Positions 27,513-36,008 of a stretch of DNA of 64,000 bases are shown here, in pieces; position 1 is the first letter of the stretch, and each line of letters begins with the position of its first letter. The notes below the pieces were generated by a model that made no database searches, was not told the DNA's origin, and saw only the letters and a list, made by a program, of their open reading frames with translations. The stretch is from Harenicola maris. GTDB lineage: Bacteria > Pseudomonadota > Alphaproteobacteria > Rhodobacterales > Rhodobacteraceae. The translations under genes and the position numbers were made by a program. The stretch spans positions 310,001 to 374,000 of the forward strand of contig JADQAZ010000003.1 of the NCBI GenBank assembly GCA_018524345.1, read 5' to 3'.

Positions 27513-29705
27513 ATGATGGGGCCGGAGTTTCAGGCGGGGGAGCGCGTCGGGGTTGTGACGACGCAGCCTTTGGACCGTGTTCTGGACTATAAGGCGCCGG
27601 AGGGCGGCTGTTTTCTTGGGGATTTCGTCGAGGTGCCCCTTGGGCCGCGCAAGGTTATGGGCGTGGTTTGGGGCCCCGGGCAGGGCGGGTTCGAGGCGTC
27701 AAAGCTGCGCTCTGTCAGCCGCGTTTTGGACGCGCCGCCGATGCGCGAGGAGATGCGCGCGTTTTTGACCCGCGCGGCGCGTTATACCCTGACGCCCCTG
27801 AGCGCGATGCTGAGGCTTGCGACGCGGGCGCCGGGATTGGCGGATCCGCCGTCGATGCGCACGATCTACCGCCTTGGGCAGGGCGCGCCGGACCGGATGA
27901 CGCCCGCGCGGCGGCGGGTTTTGGAGACGCTGGAGCAGTATGGCGGACTTTCCTTTACGCTTCGTGAACTGGCCGAGCAGGCGGGGGTTTCCCCCTCTGT
28001 CGTCAAGGGGTTGGCGAAGTTTGGCGCGGTGAGCGAGGAGGCTGCGCCGCGCGATGTGCCGTTTCCGCGGCTTGATCCCTTGATGGCGGGGGTGGAGCTG
28101 AGCGCGGCGCAGGCGGCGGCCTCGGCGCAGCTGCGTGCCGATTGCGCGAGCGGTGATTATGGGACGACTTTGCTGAAGGGCGTGACCGGATCGGGCAAGA
28201 CCGAGGTTTATCTGGAGGCCGTGGCCGAGACATTGAAGCAGGGGCGGCAAGCCCTTGTTTTGCTGCCGGAAATTGCCCTAACGGCGGAGTTTTTGACCCG
28301 TGTCGAGGCGCGCTTTGGCGCGCGGCCTGCGGAGTGGCATTCCGGCGTGACCATGACCGAGCGGCGGCGCACATGGAAGATGGTGGCCGAGAACGGGGCG
28401 CAGATGGTGATCGGGGCGCGGTCGGCATTGTTCCTTCCGTTTCAAGACCTTGGCCTGATCGTTGTCGATGAGGAGCACGACACATCCTACAAGCAGGAGG
28501 ATGGGGTTTTGTACAATGCGCGGGATATGGCGGTGCTGCGGGCGGCGATGTGTTCGGCGCAGGTTGTGCTGGCCTCGGCGACGCCGAGTTTGGAAAGCTG
28601 GGCCAATGCGGATGCAGGCAAATACAAGCGGTTGGACCTTGCCTCGCGCTTTGGCCCGGCGCGGATGCCGAAGATGACCGCGCTGGATATGCGGGACGAA
28701 AAGCTGCCCTCTGGCCGGTGGATTTCCAAGGCGATGCAGGAGGCTGTGAAGGCGCGGATCGCGCGCGGCGAGCAGTCGCTTTTCTTTCTAAACAGAAGGG
28801 GTTACGCGCCGATCACCCTTTGCCGTGCCTGCGGGTTTCAGGTCGGCTGTGACAATTGCGATGCGCGCATGGTGGAGCACCGGTTCCTCAAGCGGTTGAT
28901 GTGCCATCAATGCGGCGAGACCAAGCCCCTGCCGGAGGTTTGCCCCTCCTGCGAGGTAGAGGGGCGCATGGCCGCTGTGGGGCCGGGGGTGGAGCGTTTG
29001 GCCGAGGAGGTGGCGGAGCTTTTCCCCGAGGCGCGGCTGGCGGTTTTGTCGTCCGATCTGTTCGGCTCTGCCCGCGCCCTGAAGGCCAAGGTGGAGGAGA
29101 TCGCAGAGGGGGCGGCGGACCTGATTATCGGGACGCAGATGGTGGCAAAAGGTCATAATTTTCCGCTACTTACGCTGGTTGGCGTGATTGACGCCGACCT
29201 TGGTTTGCAGGGCTCTGACCTGCGGGCGGCGGAGCGCACGTTTCAGTTGATGCGGCAGGTGGCGGGGCGTGCGGGGCGCAAGGAGATCCCGGGGGAGGCG
29301 ATGTTGCAGACCTATCAGCCCGAGCACCCGGTGATCCGCGCCATTCTGGGCGGCGATGAGGAGGCCTTCTGGGCCGCCGAGGCGGAGGAGCGCAGGGCCA
29401 CGGGCGCGCCGCCCTACGGGCGTATGGCGGGGGTGGTGCTGTCCAGCACCGAGGCGCAGGAAGCCTTTGATCTTGGGGCAGAAATGGCGCGGCGCATCGC
29501 ACCGCTCGAGGCCGTGGGCGCGCAGGTTTTCGGCCCCGCGCCCGCGCCGATTGCGCGGATCAGGGGGCGGCATCGTGTGCGCCTGTTGGTGAAGGCGCCC
29601 AAGGGCGCGCCGCTGCAGGATGCGGTGCGCAAATGGCTGGCGCAATTCCGCACCAAGGGGGCGCAGCGGATCACCGTGGATATCGACCCGCAGAGTTTCT
29701 ATTGA
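27513..29705 (+). CDS. priA: Primosomal replication restart helicase PriA
   Basis: A 730-residue 3'-to-5' DNA helicase that recognises stalled forks and reloads the replisome. The N-terminal 3' DNA-binding domain opens with VGVVTTQPLDRVLDYKAP. Walker A is GVTGSGKTEVY, the DEAH motif is VVDEEHD, and the zinc-binding insert has CRACG, CDNC, CHQCG and CPSC. Helicase motif VI is RQVAGRAGR. The start is one of two adjacent ATG codons; AAAGGA at 27495-27500 serves either. It is divergent from DUF484-xerC with a 265-bp gap in which I find only promoter-like sequence and two copies of TGCGGCAAGA. Confidence 0.97.
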   Translation: MMGPEFQAGERVGVVTTQPLDRVLDYKAPEGGCFLGDFVEVPLGPRKVMGVVWGPGQGGFEASKLRSVSRVLDAPPMREEMRAFLTRAARYTLTPLSAMLRLATRAPGLADPPSMRTIYRLGQGAPDRMTPARRRVLETLEQYGGLSFTLRELAEQAGVSPSVVKGLAKFGAVSEEAAPRDVPFPRLDPLMAGVELSAAQAAASAQLRADCASGDYGTTLLKGVTGSGKTEVYLEAVAETLKQGRQALVLLPEIALTAEFLTRVEARFGARPAEWHSGVTMTERRRTWKMVAENGAQMVIGARSALFLPFQDLGLIVVDEEHDTSYKQEDGVLYNARDMAVLRAAMCSAQVVLASATPSLESWANADAGKYKRLDLASRFGPARMPKMTALDMRDEKLPSGRWISKAMQEAVKARIARGEQSLFFLNRRGYAPITLCRACGFQVGCDNCDARMVEHRFLKRLMCHQCGETKPLPEVCPSCEVEGRMAAVGPGVERLAEEVAELFPEARLAVLSSDLFGSARALKAKVEEIAEGAADLIIGTQMVAKGHNFPLLTLVGVIDADLGLQGSDLRAAERTFQLMRQVAGRAGRKEIPGEAMLQTYQPEHPVIRAILGGDEEAFWAAEAEERRATGAPPYGRMAGVVLSSTEAQEAFDLGAEMARRIAPLEAVGAQVFGPAPAPIARIRGRHRVRLLVKAPKGAPLQDAVRKWLAQFRTKGAQRITVDIDPQSFY

Positions 29706-29738
29706 TCGGGCGAAATCCGCCGCAAAGCCATAAAAACT

Positions 29739-29790
29739 TGATGCACAACTGATGCACATCCGATGCACAACCCATATGCATGTTTGTGCA
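29739..29790. repeat. Three tandem 11-bp repeats plus inverted copy before an MFS gene
   Basis: The units TGATGCACAAC (29739-29749), TGATGCACATC (29750-29760) and CGATGCACAAC (29761-29771) follow without gap at exactly one DNA turn. A further TTTGTGCA (29783-29790) is the inverse of the TGCACAA core. The block lies 34 bases after priA and 65 bases before the MFS start, a likely regulator-binding array. Confidence 0.75.
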
Positions 29791-29854
29791 GATCGGCGTA
29801 TCGCGGCGGAAATACCCCCTCGCCCAAGGGCGGCTTTGGGCGTATGGGATTTGC

Positions 29855-31096
29855 ATGAGCTTGATTGACCCCAGACCCATGACCTTGGCCGAGGCGCAGG
29901 GCCTTCCGCTTTGGCGGCGGCCCGAGACCCTTTTGTATGTCATGGCGGCGGCCATGCCGATTGCCTTTTCGACATGGTTTGCCCTGTTGAACAATTTCAT
30001 CATCGAGGTCGGGCATTTCGACGGGTCGGACAATGGCTGGCTGCATACGGTGCGCGAGATCCCCGGGTTTCTGGCCATCGGGGTGATTGCGATATTGGTT
30101 TTTGTGCGCGAGCAGAAGATGGCCCTCGTCATGTTGGTGCTGCTTGGCTTTGCCACCGCGGTCACCGCGCATTTCCCGACACTTGGCGGGATATTGATGG
30201 TGACCTTCCTCAGCTCTGTTGGGTTTCATTTTTTCGAGACCGTGTTTCAGAGCCTGCAGTTGCAATGGATCGAGAAGGCGCGGGCGCCGCGGGTTTTGGG
30301 GCAGATGATGGCTGTTGGCTCAGCCAGCACCTTTGTCGCCTATGGGCTGTTGGTGCTTTTGTGGGAGCCTTTGAACCTGACCTATAACCTTGTGTTCTGG
30401 ATTTCGGGCATGACCACGGCGGCGATTGCTGTGCTGTGCTGGTTTGCCTATCCGCAGTTTGACGGGCCGGTGGTGCAGCGGCGCGGGATGGTCCTTCGGC
30501 GGCGCTATTGGCTCTATTATGCGCTGCAGTTCATGGCCGGGGCGCGGCGGCAGATTTTTGTGGTCTTTGCCGGTTTCATGATGGTGGAGCGTTTTGGCTA
30601 TGAGGTGCATGAGATCACCTCGCTGTTTTTGATCACGCTTTTGGTCAACACGCTCTCCGCCCCTGTGATGGGGGTTGCGGTGTCGCGGTTTGGCGAGCGT
30701 AAGGCGCTGTGTTTCGAATATATCGGCTTGGTGGGCGTGTTTGCGGCCTATGGGGGGCTGTATTTCTTTGGCTGGGGCGTGGCGGTAGCGGCGGCGCTTT
30801 ATGTGATTGACCATTTGTTCTTTGCCCTCGCCATGGCGCTCAAGACCTATTTCCAGAAGATCGCGGACCCTGCGGATATTGCGCCCACGGCGGCGGTGGC
30901 CTTTACCATCAACCATATCGCGGCGGTGTTTTTGCCCGCGGGATTGGGGTATCTGTGGCTGGTCAGCCCCGCGGCGGTCTTTGTCATGGCGGCCTTTATG
31001 GCGGCGGGGTCGTTTTGTTTGGCTTTGCTGATCCCGCGTCATCCGGCGCCGGGGCATGAGACCGTGATGCGCCGCTTGCCGGCGGTGGCGGAATAG
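29855..31096 (+). CDS. MFS transporter, substrate unknown
   Basis: A 413-residue polytopic membrane protein with 11 or 12 helices and the general major facilitator layout. The cytosolic loop between the halves is short (PQFDGPVVQRRGMVLRRRYW), and VSRFGERKALCFEY is a motif-A-like loop (RFGxRK) in the second half. The family moves small solutes by proton exchange or facilitated diffusion. The substrate is not predictable. The ATG at 29855 begins a cytosolic N-terminus (MSLIDPRPMTLAEAQ), so I reject the longer upstream frame that would run into the repeat array. The array suggests specific regulation. Confidence 0.88.
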   Translation: MSLIDPRPMTLAEAQGLPLWRRPETLLYVMAAAMPIAFSTWFALLNNFIIEVGHFDGSDNGWLHTVREIPGFLAIGVIAILVFVREQKMALVMLVLLGFATAVTAHFPTLGGILMVTFLSSVGFHFFETVFQSLQLQWIEKARAPRVLGQMMAVGSASTFVAYGLLVLLWEPLNLTYNLVFWISGMTTAAIAVLCWFAYPQFDGPVVQRRGMVLRRRYWLYYALQFMAGARRQIFVVFAGFMMVERFGYEVHEITSLFLITLLVNTLSAPVMGVAVSRFGERKALCFEYIGLVGVFAAYGGLYFFGWGVAVAAALYVIDHLFFALAMALKTYFQKIADPADIAPTAAVAFTINHIAAVFLPAGLGYLWLVSPAAVFVMAAFMAAGSFCLALLIPRHPAPGHETVMRRLPAVAE

Positions 31097-31117
31097 GGGC
31101 CGGAATAGGGGGGCGGG

Positions 31118-31666
31118 ATGCAGGACAATCGGGTTGAGGCGGCGGCGGGGGGCGTTTGGTATTCCTGTTTGAGCGATGAGCTCGAAGTCATGCGCCGGGC
31201 GGCGCGGCGGGCCTGTCACGCCCATAACCATATGGAGCCGGACCTTCGCGGGCCCGCCGCGCCGCCCCTGCGGGCGCTTTTTGCGTCTTTCGCAAACAGC
31301 GCCCGCGTCGAGGCCCCGTTCCAATGTTCCTACGGGGTGAATATCGCCCTTGGCGAAGAGGTGTTTCTGAACACCGGCTGCGTTATTCTGGATTCTGCAC
31401 CGGTGTCGATCGGGGCGGGTAGCATGCTTGGCCCCGGGGTTCAGATTTACTGCGCCGATCATCACCGCGAGCCTGCCAAGCGCCGTGCGGGGATCGAGCG
31501 GGCCCTGCCTGTGCGCATTGGCGAGGATGTCTGGATCGGGGGCGCGGCGGTGATCCTGCCGGGGGTTTCCATTGGCGACGGGGCGATTGTGGCGGCGGGG
31601 GCGGTGGTGAGCCGTGACGTGGCGGCGCAAAGCCGGGTTGCCGGGGTGCCCGCCCGCCCGCTATAG
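31118..31666 (+). CDS. Maltose/nodulation-type O-acetyltransferase (left-handed beta-helix)
   Basis: A 182-residue hexapeptide-repeat acyltransferase. The N-terminal Mac-type helix region carries the usual [10 protein letters not shown] segment; the beta-helix follows, with [30 protein letters not shown], the catalytic His region ADHHREP and coils [25 protein letters not shown]. By family it transfers acetyl from acetyl-CoA to a hydroxyl of a sugar. The acceptor is not known. It lies 21 bp after the MFS gene, and 31 bp before prmA, so the three may share a transcript. Confidence 0.9.
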   Translation: MQDNRVEAAAGGVWYSCLSDELEVMRRAARRACHAHNHMEPDLRGPAAPPLRALFASFANSARVEAPFQCSYGVNIALGEEVFLNTGCVILDSAPVSIGAGSMLGPGVQIYCADHHREPAKRRAGIERALPVRIGEDVWIGGAAVILPGVSIGDGAIVAAGAVVSRDVAAQSRVAGVPARPL

Positions 31667-31697
31667 GGGCGCAATCATATTGACCGGAGTTTTTCCC

Positions 31698-32570
31698 ATG
31701 ATCACCTATTCTGCCCTGACGACCCTGATGGGGAAGGCCCAAGCCGAGGCGCTGGGCGCGGCGCTGGAACGGATGGAGCCAGAGCCCACGGGGGTCGGCG
31801 TCTTCGAGATCGAGGATGATTCCGGCCTGTGGGAGGTTGGCGCCTATTTCCTTGAGGCCCCCGATGCGGTGGGCTTGCAGGTGCTTGAGGCGGCCTTTGG
31901 CGCGAAGCCATTCGTGGTGTCGGAAATTCCGGAGACCGATTGGGTGGCCAAGGTGCGCCGCGAGTTGGCGCCCGTGCGCGTGGGGCGGTTCATTGTGCAT
32001 GGCAGCCATGACGAGATCGTGCCCGAGGGCAATGAGGTGCCTTTGTTGATCGAGGCGGCCATGGCCTTTGGCACCGGCCATCATGGCACCACTGCGGGCT
32101 GTCTGGCGGCCTGCGAGGCGCTGATTGCCGAGGGGTTTGTGCCCAGGTCGGTGGCGGATATCGGCTGTGGCTCTGCCGTATTGGCCATGGCGGCGACGGC
32201 TGTGTGGGATTGCGATGCCATTGCATCGGACAATGACCCTGTGGCGGTCGAGGTGGCGCAGCACAACTGTTCCGTCAACGGGCAGGCCGAGCGCGTGACC
32301 TGTTTGGAGGCGACGGGGTTTGATCACGCGGTGATCAAGGCGGCCGCACCGTTCGATTTGATCTTCGCCAATATCCTGATGGGGCCGCTGATTGCCCTTG
32401 CCCCCGATCTGGCGGCGCATCTGGCACCGGGCGGGCGGGTGATCCTGTCTGGCCTGCTCAACGAGCAGGCGGCAACTGTGGCGGAAAAATACGAGGACGA
32501 GGGGCTTACCGTTTCGGAAATTAACCAAATGGGCGAATGGTCCACAGTTTGTTTACGAAAAGACCGGTAG
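31698..32570 (+). CDS. prmA: Ribosomal protein L11 methyltransferase
   Basis: A 290-residue S-adenosylmethionine-dependent enzyme that trimethylates lysines and the N-terminus of L11. The N-terminal substrate domain (to about residue 95) is followed by FGTGHHGTT and the SAM motif ADIGCGSAVLAMAA. The third Gly of the usual DxGCGSG is Ala here (A160), a small departure. The motif FANILMGPL corresponds to the family's NPxY-like NIL region. The start at 31698 begins the standard N-terminus. A paralogue with another target cannot be excluded, but no other family fits as well. Confidence 0.92.
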   Translation: MITYSALTTLMGKAQAEALGAALERMEPEPTGVGVFEIEDDSGLWEVGAYFLEAPDAVGLQVLEAAFGAKPFVVSEIPETDWVAKVRRELAPVRVGRFIVHGSHDEIVPEGNEVPLLIEAAMAFGTGHHGTTAGCLAACEALIAEGFVPRSVADIGCGSAVLAMAATAVWDCDAIASDNDPVAVEVAQHNCSVNGQAERVTCLEATGFDHAVIKAAAPFDLIFANILMGPLIALAPDLAAHLAPGGRVILSGLLNEQAATVAEKYEDEGLTVSEINQMGEWSTVCLRKDR

Positions 32571-32640
32571 AGCGTCGAATTTCTGCCGCATTTGATACGT
32601 ATTGTGTTGATGTGGGGGCAGAACTTAGAGAGTCGTGCCT

Positions 32641-32985
32641 GTGTCTGATACGTCGATTAAAAATTTTAACGGCCGTTTGAAGCGGATTTATCGCACCCAT
32701 CGCAAAGGGGGCGGTTTTGAGGCCGCGGGAACCCTTGGCCAATCCCATTACACCCGCAAGGCACGCCGCGCGCGTCGCCCGTTGTTTCGCCCTGTGATCA
32801 CCATGCTGATCGTGATTATCGCGTTCAAGGCCGCCGTTTTGGCGAATATCGGCGCGGGCAGCTATACCTCGCGCATCGATGCCCTGAAGGCGGGCAGCTT
32901 TGGCGAGCGGGTTGCGGCGCAGATTATGGCGGCCGATCCGCTGACCGTGATGGTGGCAAGCTGGATGCGGCCGATTTTCAACTGA
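32641..32985 (+). CDS. Small single-pass membrane protein, unknown function
   Basis: A 114-residue protein with a very basic N-terminal half (NGRLKRIYRTHRKGGG, YTRKARRARRPLFRP), one membrane helix at about residues 50-70 and a periplasmic tail of about 45 residues (RIDALKAGSFGERVAAQIMA). The basic stretch before the helix sets the inside-positive orientation. I use the GTG at 32641 because GAGAG at 32628-32632 is 8 bases away; GTG at 32635 would leave only 2. No domain is recognised. A clear terminator follows at 33048, so it is probably transcribed alone. Confidence 0.75.
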   Translation: MSDTSIKNFNGRLKRIYRTHRKGGGFEAAGTLGQSHYTRKARRARRPLFRPVITMLIVIIAFKAAVLANIGAGSYTSRIDALKAGSFGERVAAQIMAADPLTVMVASWMRPIFN

Positions 32986-33047
32986 GTTGAGGTGACGGGG
33001 CTGCGGCGGGCCTATTTCGGCCTGCCTTGATCCCTGCACTTACAAAG

Positions 33048-33075
33048 GGCGCGGCCTGCGGGGCCGCGCCTTTTT
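33048..33075 (+). terminator. Strong intrinsic terminator
   Basis: Arms GGCGCGGCC (33048-33056) and GGCCGCGCC (33062-33070) form a perfect 9-bp stem with loop TGCGG, followed by TTTTT. It closes the small membrane-protein gene and separates it from the DMT transporter gene. Confidence 0.88.
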
Positions 33076-33116
33076 GCCTTGCTTGCCAGTGCGCCTGTTA
33101 TGGCGCATTGGGGGGC

Positions 33117-34007
33117 ATGGAAATCTGGGTTCTTCTGGCGATTGCGGCGGCGTTTTTTCAAGCGCTCCGCTTTATGTTGCAAAAACAGTTAAGCGGGGCG
33201 GGGCTTTCGCCGGTGACGGCGACCTATGTGCGCTTTGCCTATTCCGCGCCGCTGGTGGCGGGGGGCGTGGCGCTATGGCTGCTGTGGTCGGGGCAGGGGG
33301 TGCCTGCGCTGTTGCCCGGGTTCTGGATCAGCGTGACGGCGGGGGGATTGTGCCAGATTTTGGCGACGGTTTGCGTTGTGGCCCTGTTCAAGCAGCGCAA
33401 TTTTGCCGTCGGGATCACCCTGAAGAAGTCCGAGGTTCTGCTGACCGCTTTGGTGGGCTTTGCGGTGCTGGGGGACAGGGTGACATGGGCGGGCGCGGGG
33501 GCGCTGCTTTTGGGGGCCTGCGCCTTGTTGATCCTGTCGAAAACGCCGAAGGGCGCGGCGGCGCCGGGCGGGCGCAGCGTGGCGCTGGGCCTTTTGTCGG
33601 GAGTGTTCTTTGCCTTTTCGGCGGTGGCCTATCGGGCGGGGGTTTTGGCGGTGGAGACCGACCTGCTCGCCCTGCGGGCGGCATTTGCCCTTGGGGCGGC
33701 GACGGTGTTCCAGACGGCTGTGATGACCCTGTGGCTGGCCCTGCGCGAGACGGGGCAGCTTCGCGCCGCGGCGGGGGCATGGCGCAGTGCGAGCGTTCTG
33801 GGCCTGTCCAGCCTTGCCGGAAGCCTGTGTTGGTTCGCGGCCTTTGCCCTGCAATCGGCGGCCTATGTCTTTGCTGTGGGGCAGGTCGAGGTGATTTTTT
33901 CGCTGGCGATCGGGGCCTTGGTGTTTTCCGAACGGATCACAGGGCGCGAGGCCTTGGGCATCACGCTCCTGCTCCTGAGCATCCTTGGGGTGACCTTCGC
34001 CGGATAG
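33117..34007 (+). CDS. DMT-superfamily (EamA) transporter
   Basis: A 296-residue membrane protein with ten predicted helices in two EamA-type repeats of five. The first repeat runs from MEIWVLLAIAAAFFQALRF to about residue 140, the second ends SERITGREALGITLLLLSILGV. The tract KSEVLLTALVGFAVLGDRV at the end of the first repeat is typical. The family includes exporters of amino acids and metabolites; the substrate is open. Start is ATG at 33117, near a run of G that may act as ribosome site; the longer frame crosses the terminator and is rejected. Confidence 0.88.
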   Translation: MEIWVLLAIAAAFFQALRFMLQKQLSGAGLSPVTATYVRFAYSAPLVAGGVALWLLWSGQGVPALLPGFWISVTAGGLCQILATVCVVALFKQRNFAVGITLKKSEVLLTALVGFAVLGDRVTWAGAGALLLGACALLILSKTPKGAAAPGGRSVALGLLSGVFFAFSAVAYRAGVLAVETDLLALRAAFALGAATVFQTAVMTLWLALRETGQLRAAAGAWRSASVLGLSSLAGSLCWFAAFALQSAAYVFAVGQVEVIFSLAIGALVFSERITGREALGITLLLLSILGVTFAG

Positions 34008-34029
34008 GCGCGCGGCCTGCGGCGGGCGG

Positions 34030-34072
34030 CAATTTTTTTCAAAAAATTGGGTCGGTTTTTTCGAAAAAACCG
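34030..34072. terminator. Twin A/T palindromes between convergent genes
   Basis: CAATTTTTT/AAAAAATTG (34030-34049) and CGGTTTTTTC/GAAAAAACCG (34053-34072) are two perfect palindromes in the 74-bp gap between the DMT and NUDIX genes. Their symmetry lets them act in both directions. Confidence 0.65.
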
Positions 34073-34081
34073 GTTGGCGCG

Positions 34082-34771
34082 TCACAGCAGGCGGGTGACG
34101 CCGCTGATCATACTGTCGTTGACCACGAAGGGGACGCCTTGGGGCGGGGGGCTGTTTGGGTCGGCTGCGGCGACCTCGGCCAGCACGAGCTTGGTGATGA
34201 AGGGCAGGTCGAAATCGCGGACCCGCTCCAGCGGGATCCATTGCAGGTGGGACAGCTCGTCCGAGGCGCGGGAGAAATCGTCGATATCGCCGGTGATGGC
34301 GCTGGCCTCGGCCATGACAAAGCGGGCGTCAAAGCGGCGGGGCTGGCCCGGCGGAGTGACGGCGCGGAAGACGAATGAGAGCGCGGCGGCGTCGGGCAGT
34401 AGGCCGGTTTGCGCGAAATCCGTCCAATCGGGCGGCGGCGCAAAGGGCCATGTGCCCGGCGTGCCGAGGCGCAGGCCGGTTTCCTCCCAGAGCTCCCGTA
34501 TCGCGGCGGCGAGCAGGGTTGCGGGGGGCAGGGCGCTGTTTTGGGTCAGCCGACCCAGATTGGTGCCGCAGGGCAGGGCAGCCATGGGGACCTCGGCATC
34601 GCCGGGGTCGACCGCGCCGCCGGGGAAGACGAATTTGCCGGGCATGAAGGCCGCCGCCTTGCCGCGTTGGCCCATCAGCACCTGCCGTGCCTCTGGCGCG
34701 CCGCGCATCATGATGACGCTGGCGGCGTCGCGCAGGGCGGCTTTGTTCACGGCGGGGGGCGTTGCGGGCAT
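34082..34771 (-). CDS. NUDIX hydrolase with insertion in the Nudix box
   Basis: A 229-residue Nudix enzyme, which would cut a nucleoside diphosphate linked to another moiety. The box begins KFVFPGGAVDPGD (residues 46-58) and its metal-binding part is REL-W-EETGL (R92 to L100) with E93, E96 and E97. About 30 residues separate the two parts, so the box is interrupted as in the larger NUDT19-like coenzyme A pyrophosphatases. The C-terminal tail of about 70 residues (DELSHLQWIPLERVRDFDLPF) also fits that group. Its start directly follows the stop of the DUF983 gene, so the two are co-transcribed. Confidence 0.88.
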   Translation of the reverse strand: MPATPPAVNKAALRDAASVIMMRGAPEARQVLMGQRGKAAAFMPGKFVFPGGAVDPGDAEVPMAALPCGTNLGRLTQNSALPPATLLAAAIRELWEETGLRLGTPGTWPFAPPPDWTDFAQTGLLPDAAALSFVFRAVTPPGQPRRFDARFVMAEASAITGDIDDFSRASDELSHLQWIPLERVRDFDLPFITKLVLAEVAAADPNSPPPQGVPFVVNDSMISGVTRLL

Positions 34772-35191
34772 CTAGCTGTCTTCGCCAAAGCCGTGCATGC
34801 GGCGGGACCACTGGAAGGCGACGATGCCCCCCTTGAGCCGTGGCAGCAGGAAGAGCGCGAGCGCGACGCAGCCGACCGAGAGCCCCGTGGCCAGCACCAG
34901 CGGCTCTGGCCGGAACTGGGTATAGACCACATGGATGATCGGGGCCATCAGGTGGCCGACGAGCAGAATGGTCAGGTAGGCGGGGCCGTCATCGGCGCGG
35001 GCATTGGTAAGGTCGAGGTCGCAGACCGCGCATTTCTGGTTGAGTTTCAGATAGCCGCGAAACAGGGGGCCGGAGCCGCACTGGGGGCATTTGCGCCGCC
35101 AGCCGCGCAGCAGCGCGGGTTTGAGGGGGCGGTCCTCCTCGGCCTGTTTGGCTTTGGCGGGCGGTGTCTGGGTGGTGGAAATGTCGGTCAT
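34772..35191 (-). CDS. DUF983 zinc-ribbon membrane protein
   Basis: A 139-residue protein. A cytosolic N-terminal part has a zinc-ribbon-like quartet: C35 and C38 (KCPQCGSG), C54 and C57 (KCAVCDLD). Two membrane helices follow (about 71-90 and 97-116). This is the standard DUF983 layout; the function is not known. The ATG at 35191 is preferred; the frame continues to 35401, but that would overlap the divergent EF-hand gene start. It abuts the NUDIX gene with no gap. Confidence 0.88.
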   Translation of the reverse strand: MTDISTTQTPPAKAKQAEEDRPLKPALLRGWRRKCPQCGSGPLFRGYLKLNQKCAVCDLDLTNARADDGPAYLTILLVGHLMAPIIHVVYTQFRPEPLVLATGLSVGCVALALFLLPRLKGGIVAFQWSRRMHGFGEDS

Positions 35192-35277
35192 AGGCTTTGT
35201 CCTGCGCCCGTTATGGGCATAAATTGTGCATATCAGAAACAGATCAAAAGTGCAGTGTAGAAAGGGCGATTGCGGCC

Positions 35278-35330
35278 CCGTGTCACACGGTTTGCAAATT
35301 TTTTGCGACGGAACTGTGCCGGGGCTCCGT
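35278..35330 (+). promoter_or_regulatory. Palindrome and candidate ECF promoter before the EF-hand gene
   Basis: CCGTGTCACACGG (35278-35290) is a perfect 13-base palindrome. Twenty-one bases later comes GGAACTG (35310-35316) and, 11 bases on, CGT (35328-35330). The AACTG-N11-CGT arrangement is repeated before the sigma gene at 36009-36027. The spacer is shorter than known ECF consensus spacing, so promoter status is a guess. Confidence 0.4.
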
Positions 35331-35390
35331 TTGATGGTCATACCGCAGCAGAGAAACGCGGTTGAGCAAACTAAACTGGAGAGACCACTC

Positions 35391-35897
35391 ATGAAACGCA
35401 CTTATCTTCTGGTCGGCCTTATTGCAGCCGGCATCGCATTGAGCCCCGCAACATACGCCCAAGAGGCAGGCGGCAAGCGTGGCCATGACGTTAGCTTTAG
35501 CGATCTGGATACAGATGGCGACGGCGCCCTGACATTGGAAGAGCTTCAGGCACGCGGTCAGGCCCGCTTTGCCGAGGCCGACACCGATGGCGACGGCTCG
35601 CTGAGCCGGGACGAGCTTATCGCTGCGGGCCGCAAGGCCAGCGAGGAGCGCGCCGACAAGACGCTTGAGCGTCTGGACGCCGACAAGGATGGCGCGATCA
35701 GCGCCGAAGAGATGCAGGCCGCGGGCGGCGAACGCCGTGCCAAGGGTGCAGAACGTATGTTCGAGCGCATCGATGCCGATGACGACGGGTCCATTTCTGA
35801 GGCCGAGTTCGAGGCCGCCAAGGACAAGATGAAAGGCAAGAAGCGCAAAGGCAAAGGCAAACGCAAGGGACACAACAGCGAAGAGTCGGACGGGTAA
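35391..35897 (+). CDS. Exported EF-hand protein with four calcium-binding loops
   Basis: A 168-residue protein: Sec signal MKRTYLLVGLIAAGIALSPATYA, then four canonical 12-residue EF-hand loops at D40-E51, D64-E75, D96-E107 and D128-E139, each with Asp at positions 1, 3 and 5, Gly at 6 and Glu at 12. The tail is very basic (KMKGKKRKGKGKRKGHNSEE), which could bind anionic surfaces. It should be a periplasmic or secreted calcium-binding protein. Next come an ECF sigma factor, a likely anti-sigma factor and a CnrR/CpxP-like sensor, so it may be the sensor input or a product of that system. The start has GGAGAG a few bases upstream. Confidence 0.9.
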   Translation: MKRTYLLVGLIAAGIALSPATYAQEAGGKRGHDVSFSDLDTDGDGALTLEELQARGQARFAEADTDGDGSLSRDELIAAGRKASEERADKTLERLDADKDGAISAEEMQAAGGERRAKGAERMFERIDADDDGSISEAEFEAAKDKMKGKKRKGKGKRKGHNSEESDG

Positions 35898-35910
35898 GCA
35901 GAGCCGTCCT

Positions 35911-35970
35911 GGCGTGACCCCCTGGCCCCTGATCGTCCCTATAGTCGGGGGCCAAACGGGGGGTCACGCC
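35911..35970. other. 60-nt hairpin between EF-hand and sigma genes
   Basis: GGCGTGACCCCC (35911-35922) pairs with GGGGGTCACGCC (35959-35970), and TGGCCCC (35923-35929) with GGGGCCA (35948-35954), with a 4-base bulge AACG. The stem totals 19 bp around an 18-base loop. No T-run follows on the plus strand. It could end EF-hand transcription or protect its 3' end. Confidence 0.7.
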
Positions 35971-36008
35971 GCCATCTTGTTTCTTTGTTTCGAGTATCCG
36001 GGCGCGAC

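Noticed and set aside
35310..35331. GGAAC...CGTT as an EcfG-type general stress promoter.
   Set aside because: The spacer is 13 bases where EcfG sites need about 16 to 17, and the sigma factor here is not accompanied by PhyR or NepR.
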